Positions 32,426-39,127 of a DNA stretch of 39,127 bases are shown here, piece by piece (position 1 is the stretch's first letter; every line of letters starts with the position of its first letter). The DNA is from an uncultured bacterium (GTDB taxonomy: Bacteria > Cyanobacteriota > Vampirovibrionia > Obscuribacterales > Obscuribacteraceae). A program made the translations under genes and the position numbers. The notes beneath the pieces were generated by a model, which saw only the letters and a program-made list of their open reading frames with translations, did no database searches and had not been told where the DNA came from. The DNA lies in contig CAJXZK010000015.1 of NCBI GenBank assembly GCA_913063055.1, positions 1-39,127 of the forward strand, given 5' to 3'.

Positions 32426-32898
32426 GAACACTGCTGAAATACACTCAGGGCCTTCTCAATATTGACCTCGCGCTCTTTAAACACCCTAAGAGTGGCCAAT
32501 ATCCTCTCGACCTCAACAGCAATATTTGGCCCTGCTGCATTTTTCAATCGCACAGCACCACTCTCATCCAAGAGCCAACCATACGTCTTCTTCACCAACT
32601 CCGCTCTCAGTGAGAACAGCTGCGTCTTCAGTAGTGCTTGCTCTCGCAGCTGCCGCCTCAACCTGAAAATATCAATGGCTGAAACGTAACTAGTTGAGGC
32701 CGTGGCATGGTTATACATGCCTGTTGTTGCCAGCGCTATTGACCGAACATCTTGTCGATTCAACAAACGCATCGATGGCAACCGCTCCTGCCAAACGGCC
32801 CAGGGCAGAACATGACTCCTTAAAACCATCCTGCTTCTACTTTGTTCAGCAATTCGTTTAGCTTTCAGTGCCGCCATCGATGGCATAAATTGACTCAT
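32422..32898 (-). CDS. Hypothetical protein at the end of the mob cluster
   Basis: 158 residues, largely helical and basic in the first 100 (ALKAKRIAEQSRSRMVLRSH, FRLRRQLREQALLKTQL). The end has a heptad-like helix (VEVERILATLRVFKEREVNIEKAL). No membrane segment or signal is present. TAGGAAA precedes the ATG. It is the last gene of the leftward series that starts with the relaxase, so an accessory role in DNA transfer is possible, but nothing in the sequence shows it. Confidence 0.75.
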   Translation of the reverse strand: MSQFMPSMAALKAKRIAEQSRSRMVLRSHVLPWAVWQERLPSMRLLNRQDVRSIALATTGMYNHATASTSYVSAIDIFRLRRQLREQALLKTQLFSLRAELVKKTYGWLLDESGAVRLKNAAGPNIAVEVERILATLRVFKEREVNIEKALSVFQQCS

Positions 32899-32967
32899 TT
32901 TCCTACCGCTCCTTCAGCTCTAGTCTTCTATGCCTTTCACAGTTCAATTCTCATGCTCAATCAAAAG

Positions 32968-34068
32968 CTACTTCTCACCAGGAGTGTGAATGCCTTGCCT
33001 GAAACGCTCCCTAATTGAATTCATAGGATCAACTACTGGCGGTGTTACTACTGGCTGGCTATTCTCAGGCGCTGGAGTTGGGGCTGTTTCAACTTGAGGC
33101 TCTTCTATCGGCTGAGGTCTTTCTAAGTGAAGATCTCGTCGTTGCGGCCGGTAATATTGCGTCGGATAATTAGGCTGATTTATTTCTTGCTGTTGATACT
33201 GCTGGGGTCGCTGAGACTCAGTAGTGTTACTGGGATTACTAGGACCGTTACTTCTCATTGGCCCTTTCTCTGGTCTTGGTTGCTGCCAAGGAAGAATGCT
33301 TTCTTCTGGCCTTGTGTCTTCGTATTGAGTATGTATTTTCGTTCGCGCTTCAAGTTCTTTTCGCTGTACGCTCTCTGCCTCAAGCACTATCCCAATAGTA
33401 GTCATGGCCAGTATTGCAAGTGCCCAGTTCGGTGGCCGCAAAGCAGCATACTTGCTTTCTATCTTTTCCGGCAGTGGTATTCCCACTGCTCGCTTTAACT
33501 CATATGCTGTCTCTTTGATAATCTCATTGGCTTTGCTTCTCACTAGAGGCGAGTCCACATGCCACCTTTGAGTAATTTTCGACCTGCCAACTAGCTCAGA
33601 TATCCCTGGTATGTTCTTGCCTGCAAACTGCTCATATATTGGCTTTTGTTCACTTTCAGGCACAGCCTCAATGAATAGCTCTAGCATCATATGCCTTCTT
33701 GCTTCAGTTGGGGGCGATAGGAAACCACCGAGCATTTCGCTGAATATCAAGCTAAAAACAAGCCGCCCGGCTTCTGGCTCATCGTGCTTTAGAGCCATGA
33801 AAAACGGCCCAACATGCATCTCAACCAGCCGCGCTTTGGCCTCTGAGTATGCCTCTTCTAGTGCGAGATTGCCAAAGAATGGCGGCGGGTTGTCCTTCTT
33901 GCGATCGAGCAAGATATCTACTCCACGACAGGCATACCAGGTGCAAATGCCTAAAGCCGCTCCGAAGCTCGCCGCCGTTATGCCGTCATGATTATATCCA
34001 GGCACATACTTCAGCACCACAAAGAAAATCATCAGAGCCAAGGGGATGCCTAAAAATGCAGCGACCAT
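32968..34068 (-). CDS. Membrane protein of the mob cluster
   Basis: 366 residues. Two N-terminal membrane helices (about 1-20, FLGIPLALMIFFVVL, and 31-50, AASFGAALGICTWYA) are followed by a soluble helical domain (55-205). A third hydrophobic segment lies near 216-230 (WALAILAMTTIGIVL) and a long Pro/Gln/Arg-rich disordered tail ends the protein. GAGG precedes the ATG. It lies 48 bases after the coupling-protein gene. Because that coupling protein lacks its own membrane helices, this protein could be its membrane anchor. This is inference from position; I do not recognise the family. Confidence 0.78.
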   Translation of the reverse strand: MVAAFLGIPLALMIFFVVLKYVPGYNHDGITAASFGAALGICTWYACRGVDILLDRKKDNPPPFFGNLALEEAYSEAKARLVEMHVGPFFMALKHDEPEAGRLVFSLIFSEMLGGFLSPPTEARRHMMLELFIEAVPESEQKPIYEQFAGKNIPGISELVGRSKITQRWHVDSPLVRSKANEIIKETAYELKRAVGIPLPEKIESKYAALRPPNWALAILAMTTIGIVLEAESVQRKELEARTKIHTQYEDTRPEESILPWQQPRPEKGPMRSNGPSNPSNTTESQRPQQYQQQEINQPNYPTQYYRPQRRDLHLERPQPIEEPQVETAPTPAPENSQPVVTPPVVDPMNSIRERFRQGIHTPGEK

Positions 34069-34116
34069 ACAACCTCACTTTTTTTGATTCAGATTACAGA
34101 CTTGCTCTTGTCACTG

Positions 34117-36615
34117 TTAGTTGTGTTCGTCCAGGTCATCCTCAATTTCAATCTTTCTCTTTCGACCACGCTTCTTTGCAATCGATCTACCTCTGCTATC
34201 GTCTTCATCCTCCGGCTCTTCTTTGCTCTCAGCAGAGCTAACTGGCAGCTCTACTGCACTGAACTCATCTACTGACTTCGGCGCTTCTTCGACTACTGCA
34301 TCTACAAGGGAAGTAGCAACTACTGGCTCAATAGCTTCAATTGCCTCTGCTGGGCTTTCTACCGGTGATTGTTCCTCGGCAGCAACGAACGGTTGAAATA
34401 ATGCAGGCTGTGTTTCTTTTTCTATTTGGCTTTGTTGCTCAAGCTTCTGCTTGCCCTTTTCAGGCGCCTTCATCCCACTAGACTGCCAATCACCAACCAC
34501 AGGCTCAACCGGTGCCTTAACGGAGCCCAGAATAACCTCAAGTAGTCTTTTCTCTTCGTCATCTGGTCCGTCTATCTGAACCGCTTCTTGCTTGTCTCCA
34601 ACCGCAGCTTCGGCAGCTGGCTCGGGGCTAGAAGAGTTGCTAGGTGCTTGATCCAGTGCGGAATGCCTCAACCAGTCCTTGTCGATTTTGCTGGCTTTCT
34701 TTTCTGTAGCCATGGCTTCGTCTACAGGAACCCCTGCCTTCTCTTTTTGACCTTTCTCGTTGTCTTTTTTACTATCGTTTGTGCCTTCTTTCCTGCCTTC
34801 TTTCGTGCTTTCGGCCTGGTTCTCCTGGCCGCTCTCTTTCTGGCTGCCTGGCTTCTTCGCCCAATCTGGTTCTTTGCGAGCCTCTGCACACGCCTTCACC
34901 ACCCGGTCATCAATCTCAATTTTCAGACGCGGCAATGGCGGCTCAGAAGTTTGTGTCTCGTAGTCCCTCCACGTGAACTTGTCCACCAATATCGGCGGCG
35001 TCACCGGCGTGAACGCTATGTACTTCGTCGTATCCAAGGCCAGCAACTCGCTTGGATCAAGTAACTCCCTGCCTCTCTCATGCTCTGTAATTTGGCCGCT
35101 GCTTGTCACTTTGCGCTCAACAATCGTCTGCCTGCCAAGCATCTCCGATATTTGCTTGGCCGTCTTCAAGTCTCTCGGGCGATAAAAGGCCTTGAAACCA
35201 GGCTGATTGAAAAGCAACTGCGCGTCATTGCGACCATATGCCTCTTCTAACTGGATGTAGTCCTGGACGCCTATCATCGCCGGTATGCCCCGGTGCCTAA
35301 TGATCGTCAAATTAGAAGCAATGGCATTAATCACTCCGAAGTTAGTGAACTCATCCAAGCTCAAAAACAGCGGGTGCGCGAACTCTTTTTCTTGCGCGAG
35401 GTTCAAGAAGTAATTGAAGATCATCGCCGCCAATGGCTTCATGTGCGGCCTGTGAGCTGGCACCGCCAAATAGAACGTGAACAGCCGGTCTGGCAAAGCT
35501 GCTAAATCAGGGTCAGTCTTCTCGGTCAGCGCTACAATCTTTGGGTTGGTCCAGAGAGAAAGCCTGGTCATCAGGCCAGAGAACACCCCTCGCTTTACTC
35601 CCTCCTGAGCGGTATTGCTGAACCCTCTATACTGCTCCTTGGCCCAAATCGATGGACTCTTTGCAATAATCGCAGTCAAGTTGTCTGGCCCTTCGTTCAA
35701 AAGCTGCCGCACAAAACCAAGATGTGAATCTATCGACTTGGCATGGGCAATCAAAACTGACAGAAGCTGCCTTTCTGAATCTGGCCAAAAAGGATCACCG
35801 CCAAAATTCTTGCCAGTAGTATTGTCGATAATCAGCCGAGCTAGTGCCTGTGCGTCATCAACTCCTCTCACTGTGTCAATCGGATTGATGCGATCAGAAC
35901 CCATATCATCAGGGTTGAAGTAGTAAATTCTGTGCCCAGCTTTTTGCCTATATCGCGCGGTCTTGAGAAACAAATCTGGCATCTCGCTGCCTGCCGTCGC
36001 TTCTGTCACTATTGCGCTCGCTCCCAACCTCTCAATTAAGTTGGGGATAAATAGCGCGGTGGTCTTGCCGCAACCAGTTGGCCCACAAACGAGCGAATGC
36101 ATGTTGGTGAATTCAGTCGGTAGTGTCATCATTGCGCCAAGCTCTAAGTTCGGCCCAATCACGAATCGCCTCGCGTCTTGTTTATTGGCTTCAACTAGCC
36201 CGGCAGCTTCAATGTCCTTTACCGTGGCAAATCTAGCCGAGCCATATTTGCTTGCCGGCGGCCGAGTCTCCTTTAATTTCTTCAGTGACTCCGCTTTTTC
36301 AAGCAGCACTGAAGCTATGTCTTTCCAGATAGCTGAGCACTTCTCTGTGCTGCCATTGTTCTTCAGCTCGTTGACTTCGATATTTACTTCTACGCCGCTT
36401 CCAACCGGCTCCCAATTGCAGATAACCCGGTAGTCATACGTCCAATTGGTCGTCCTTATCCGCTCAGTTTTTGATGCAGATGCTGCCAGCTCACATAGCT
36501 CATCGTTCACTAGCTCAATTTTGAAATTGTGCCTTGCCAAAGCTGTCCTAAGTAGCTCAGCTACTCTCTCCAGCGGAGCCTCTACAAATTGCTTACCTCG
36601 TGCTTGTGTTGGCAT
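34117..36615 (-). CDS. VirD4/TraG-type coupling ATPase, soluble form
   Basis: 832 residues. The ATPase core is a type IV coupling protein: Walker A VCGPTGCGKTTALFIP near 180, PIDTVRGVDDAQALARLI, DPFWPDSERQLLSVLIAHA, Walker B LFLSLDEFTNFG near 417, and a late LGRQTIVERKV segment, all typical of TraG/VirD4. Such proteins bring the relaxase-DNA complex to a secretion channel. The two membrane helices that normally begin these proteins are absent; instead residues 1-110 form a soluble strand-rich domain (WTYDYRVICNWEPVGSGVEV). From about 590 to the end the protein is a long, charged, low-complexity tail ending in basic KKRGRKRKIEIEDD. GAGGGC lies 4-5 bases before the ATG. Confidence 0.92.
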   Translation of the reverse strand: MPTQARGKQFVEAPLERVAELLRTALARHNFKIELVNDELCELAASASKTERIRTTNWTYDYRVICNWEPVGSGVEVNIEVNELKNNGSTEKCSAIWKDIASVLLEKAESLKKLKETRPPASKYGSARFATVKDIEAAGLVEANKQDARRFVIGPNLELGAMMTLPTEFTNMHSLVCGPTGCGKTTALFIPNLIERLGASAIVTEATAGSEMPDLFLKTARYRQKAGHRIYYFNPDDMGSDRINPIDTVRGVDDAQALARLIIDNTTGKNFGGDPFWPDSERQLLSVLIAHAKSIDSHLGFVRQLLNEGPDNLTAIIAKSPSIWAKEQYRGFSNTAQEGVKRGVFSGLMTRLSLWTNPKIVALTEKTDPDLAALPDRLFTFYLAVPAHRPHMKPLAAMIFNYFLNLAQEKEFAHPLFLSLDEFTNFGVINAIASNLTIIRHRGIPAMIGVQDYIQLEEAYGRNDAQLLFNQPGFKAFYRPRDLKTAKQISEMLGRQTIVERKVTSSGQITEHERGRELLDPSELLALDTTKYIAFTPVTPPILVDKFTWRDYETQTSEPPLPRLKIEIDDRVVKACAEARKEPDWAKKPGSQKESGQENQAESTKEGRKEGTNDSKKDNEKGQKEKAGVPVDEAMATEKKASKIDKDWLRHSALDQAPSNSSSPEPAAEAAVGDKQEAVQIDGPDDEEKRLLEVILGSVKAPVEPVVGDWQSSGMKAPEKGKQKLEQQSQIEKETQPALFQPFVAAEEQSPVESPAEAIEAIEPVVATSLVDAVVEEAPKSVDEFSAVELPVSSAESKEEPEDEDDSRGRSIAKKRGRKRKIEIEDDLDEHN

Positions 36616-36674
36616 TTGCCCTCATATATTTGCTATTCGCTTGGTCTGGGCTCGGTGCTTTGTATTCTCGATCG

Positions 36675-37310
36675 TCAGTCGCAGCCCTGATACTGCTTAG
36701 GCTGTACAAGCGCGCGAACTGCCCCCTTCTGCCAGGCCACATATCTTGCAGTGGGATAGATTCTTTCGGCGTAGCGGCCATATAGATTGGTGGCATCAAC
36801 TACAGCTTCTTCAACAAACCTGCTCTTTTGCTCATTGCTCAAAGTGCTGAAACTCTTCTGCTTTTCCCACCAGGACTTAGCGAAAGCTCTCTGCTCACTG
36901 ACAGGAAGATATTTAAAACCGGCTCCATTCTTGGAATAATTCAGCAAATAGCTGTCGTAATCTCCATCACGTTGCGCTACAAACCTATGCAATGCATACG
37001 CAAACTGGCACATAGTCCCAGCCGACTCTTTTGTATAAGCCGACGAAAATTCGCTGTATGGCGCAACTAAGTACTGGCCTAATGGTCTTTTTGAGCCGTT
37101 GCCGCCTCTAATTCCTGTCGGAGATTCATCAACTCCAACTGCTGCCCTTCCAAAATAAGGCCTTGAATTAGCCACATTTAGCAGCATCGCCAACTCGCCC
37201 TTCTTTCCAATCTCAAGGTTTAGAGCTGGCAATCTATGACTTTTGCACTGCGCACACTGAACAGTCAGAAGCGCTAGCACTAGGCCAAGTGTGAATCCTC
37301 TATTATTCAT
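36675..37310 (-). CDS. Secreted or periplasmic protein of the mob cluster
   Basis: 211 residues from the ATG at 37310, chosen because the signal peptide starts there (MNNRGFTLGLVLALLTVQCA, cleavage near residue 20); the frame is open to 37340. The mature domain is compact and rich in Tyr/Arg (NSRPYFGRAAVGVDESPTG, GSKRPLGQYLVAPYSEF, LYGRYAERIYPTARYVAW). There are few Cys: one each near 95 and at the C-terminal end (YQGC). Its place between relaxase and coupling-protein genes is where some elements encode a wall-degrading VirB1-like enzyme, but I see no lysozyme or peptidase motif and make no functional call. Confidence 0.75.
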   Translation of the reverse strand: MNNRGFTLGLVLALLTVQCAQCKSHRLPALNLEIGKKGELAMLLNVANSRPYFGRAAVGVDESPTGIRGGNGSKRPLGQYLVAPYSEFSSAYTKESAGTMCQFAYALHRFVAQRDGDYDSYLLNYSKNGAGFKYLPVSEQRAFAKSWWEKQKSFSTLSNEQKSRFVEEAVVDATNLYGRYAERIYPTARYVAWQKGAVRALVQPKQYQGCD

Positions 37311-37414
37311 GTAGTCATCAAAGCCTCCACTCAAGAGCAATTTCTTTCTACGAAATCAAAAGGTCTCCTGGGCTTCCTGCTTTTCTCAAGCTGCTAACTG
37401 TGGCTAGCTACAAA

Positions 37415-39127
37415 TCAACGGCCTCTTCCCATATCACTATCATCATCCCCTCGATCCTGCTCTTTGTCATCTCGGCTCTGGTCTTGCTGGATGCTTTCTA
37501 CTCGGCCATGAGCCTCCATCGAGTTTCTCGTCTCGGCATCGGCAGCAGACTGATCACGACCAGCACTTTTCTCTCTAGCCTGGCCTTGTCCAAACTGCTC
37601 TCCCTCAGAACGATCAAGCTCTTTGCCTGGTTCTTTGGCAATTTCTGAAGCCGACTTTTCGCTTGCCTCTTTATCTTCTTTGCCTGTTCTGTTTTCTCTG
37701 TCGAGGTCTTTATTCTTGCTATCAGGGCCATCATCCTCAAGACTTTCACGACTTGGGTCTTTGTGCTCGCCGTTTTGTTCTTTTGAATCTTTCTCGTCCT
37801 GCTTGCGCCATTTGGCCCGCTCCGCTGGCTTGCCATTCACGAGCTCGTCAAAAGATTCCCAGCCGCGGTCTTTCAATTGCTGAACGTCGTACTTACGCAC
37901 TTCTGCTATTTCACTATCAAACTCTTGCGCTCGCTCTGGAAACTTCTCTTTCAGAAGCTCCAGCCGCGCAATATTCTGAATGCTCGAATAGTGAACATGC
38001 TCTTCTGTCAGTCGCCCTCGACTCACATACTTGTATTCTTGACGGCTCATCTTCTGATAGCGGCTATCAGAAATATTCAAGCTCCGCCTAAGCTCTTTAT
38101 CTAGCAACCTGTGCTCTTCAATGTCACGAGCAGCCTTGCCATCTTTGTCATAGCCTTCTTTGTCATAGCCTTTATTGTATTTCTTGTCGTGCTTGTACTT
38201 AGCCTGCTTCTCGTAGTAGTCGTCTCCGTACTTCTCCTTGGCCGTTCGCCAAGTGCCAAGCATCCCATATTGCTCTTTTGGCAAATAATGAGAATAATCT
38301 GCCTTCAGATACTCATCTAACTTCTCTAAATCTTCTGACGAGCTAAAGCGGCTATACGTCTTGCCATCAGCAACAATCTTCTCATCAGCCGGTAGCTTCT
38401 CTACAGCTTTCTCTTGTGACCACTCAATATACTTGCGCTTTTTACCGCTGAGAGAATCCACCCCAGAACTAGATTTAGATCCTGAATCAGAGCGCTGCTT
38501 TACTGACTGTTCCTCTTCTCTTTCTCTTGCATCGCTGTCTTCTCGGCCGCTATCACGTTCCTTGCCTTCTGCTGGCTCCAGCTCATCGCGCTTGCGGTAA
38601 ACATCACCAACCAGTCTTTGAAATTCGAGGTCGCCCTCGCGGTCATAGTTACGGCTCAACAACGCCCGGTCACTCTCGCGCTGCAAGTACCGCTCCAGCT
38701 GGTGCTCCCTCTCAATATATCGATCCCCAATATCCCTGATTCGATCTAGGTCTCGCTTACTAAGCGAGACCTCAACACCGTTCTTGTCACGCCCTAGAAC
38801 AACAACATGGGCGTGATTATTCTCTGTGTTCTCATGCTTCACCGCGTACCAAGTCAAATCTAGGCCCTTCTCGCTGCCTAGTTTGTCCATGATCTCTCTG
38901 GTGTAATCTCGCAGGTCAACGGCATTCAAGCCGGGGCTGAGAATCAGCTTGTGTGCAATCAGTGGGCTGCGCTGCCTGCTCTCGTCAAGAACCTCCCTTA
39001 TCCCATGCTTAACCTCGTCACTTCTAATGCTTGCCCTCGAAGCATCAAAAATAGGTCGGCCATCACCCCCTCCTCTGTCTGGCCCTGCTCGGTGCTGGAT
39101 ATAGTCAACGTGGGCGGCCATCTTACC
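37415..39127 (-). CDS. Relaxase, MOBP/VirD2-like (5' end cut by contig)
   Basis: At least 570 residues; the frame is open to the last base, and the upstream part of the gene is missing. The visible start AAHVDYIQHRAG holds the likely catalytic Tyr of relaxase motif I. IAHKLILSPG is the motif II region and HENTENNHAHVVVLG (His at 96, 103 and 105 counting from the Met at 39121) is the metal-binding motif III. The remaining 400 residues are extremely charged and repetitive (Lys/Glu/Asp/Arg/Ser). The family nicks oriT and carries the strand to the recipient. The ATG at 39121 is probably not the true start, because family members have further residues before this motif. Confidence 0.9.
   Translation of the reverse strand, partial: GKMAAHVDYIQHRAGPDRGGGDGRPIFDASRASIRSDEVKHGIREVLDESRQRSPLIAHKLILSPGLNAVDLRDYTREIMDKLGSEKGLDLTWYAVKHENTENNHAHVVVLGRDKNGVEVSLSKRDLDRIRDIGDRYIEREHQLERYLQRESDRALLSRNYDREGDLEFQRLVGDVYRKRDELEPAEGKERDSGREDSDAREREEEQSVKQRSDSGSKSSSGVDSLSGKKRKYIEWSQEKAVEKLPADEKIVADGKTYSRFSSSEDLEKLDEYLKADYSHYLPKEQYGMLGTWRTAKEKYGDDYYEKQAKYKHDKKYNKGYDKEGYDKDGKAARDIEEHRLLDKELRRSLNISDSRYQKMSRQEYKYVSRGRLTEEHVHYSSIQNIARLELLKEKFPERAQEFDSEIAEVRKYDVQQLKDRGWESFDELVNGKPAERAKWRKQDEKDSKEQNGEHKDPSRESLEDDGPDSKNKDLDRENRTGKEDKEASEKSASEIAKEPGKELDRSEGEQFGQGQAREKSAGRDQSAADAETRNSMEAHGRVESIQQDQSRDDKEQDRGDDDSDMGRGR

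Noticed and set aside
36675..37310. VirB1-like lytic transglycosylase
   Set aside because: Signal peptide and location would fit, but no Glu-containing lysozyme motif or other catalytic signature is visible.

Overview
This 39-kb window looks like most of a mobilizable plasmid (or a plasmid-like integrated element) from an uncultured bacterium, assembled from short reads. The first 23 bases are Nextera transposase adapter, so position 1 is an artificial contig end. The relaxase gene runs off the other end. Base composition looks mid-range (about mid-40s % G+C by eye, not computed). Start codons are a mix of ATG, GTG and TTG, mostly with clear GGAG/AAGGA ribosome binding sites. No rRNA, tRNA or universal marker gene is present, so the host cannot be named from this sequence. 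A Melainabacteria/Cyanobacteria-like environmental host is only a guess.

Replication and maintenance (0-11.4 kb): a RadC-family JAMM protein, a single-stranded DNA-binding protein, an HU-type protein, a KfrA-like coiled-coil DNA-binding protein, a zinc-finger repeat protein, and a regulator joining a helix-turn-helix to two ClpX-type zinc fingers. These lead to a 614-residue protein with an archaeo-eukaryotic primase (AEP) type catalytic core, the likely replication initiator. Upstream of it lie a predicted small antisense RNA and then about 530 bp packed with CTNGAAA/TTTCNAG elements, which look like an iteron-type origin or centromere. A second helix-turn-helix/coiled-coil protein follows.

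Cargo (11.5-18.7 kb): an AlbA_2/HATPase 'RecG-like' protein, a 1045-residue SNF2 helicase, a small protein flanked by an imperfect 37-bp direct repeat, a GNAT-like acetyltransferase and a catalytic-domain-only tyrosine recombinase with a possible recombination site upstream.

RHS locus (19-29 kb): a 1996-residue RHS/YD-repeat protein with an N-terminal transglutaminase-like fold, preceded by a separate 49-residue one-to-two-repeat YD peptide and four unrecognised leftward genes, including a lipoprotein and a membrane protein with a proline tail. A membrane protein gene converges on the RHS gene.

Zinc-finger locus and mobilization region (29-39 kb): a second treble-clef zinc-finger repeat protein with a decayed duplicate of its own 3' end beside it; about 1.2 kb of mostly non-coding DNA with a strong 45-bp hairpin; then a leftward mobilization cluster of relaxase (partial), secreted protein, VirD4/TraG-type coupling protein without N-terminal membrane helices, a membrane protein and a small protein. 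No VirB4 or other mating-pair gene is visible, so within the window the element appears mobilizable rather than self-transmissible.
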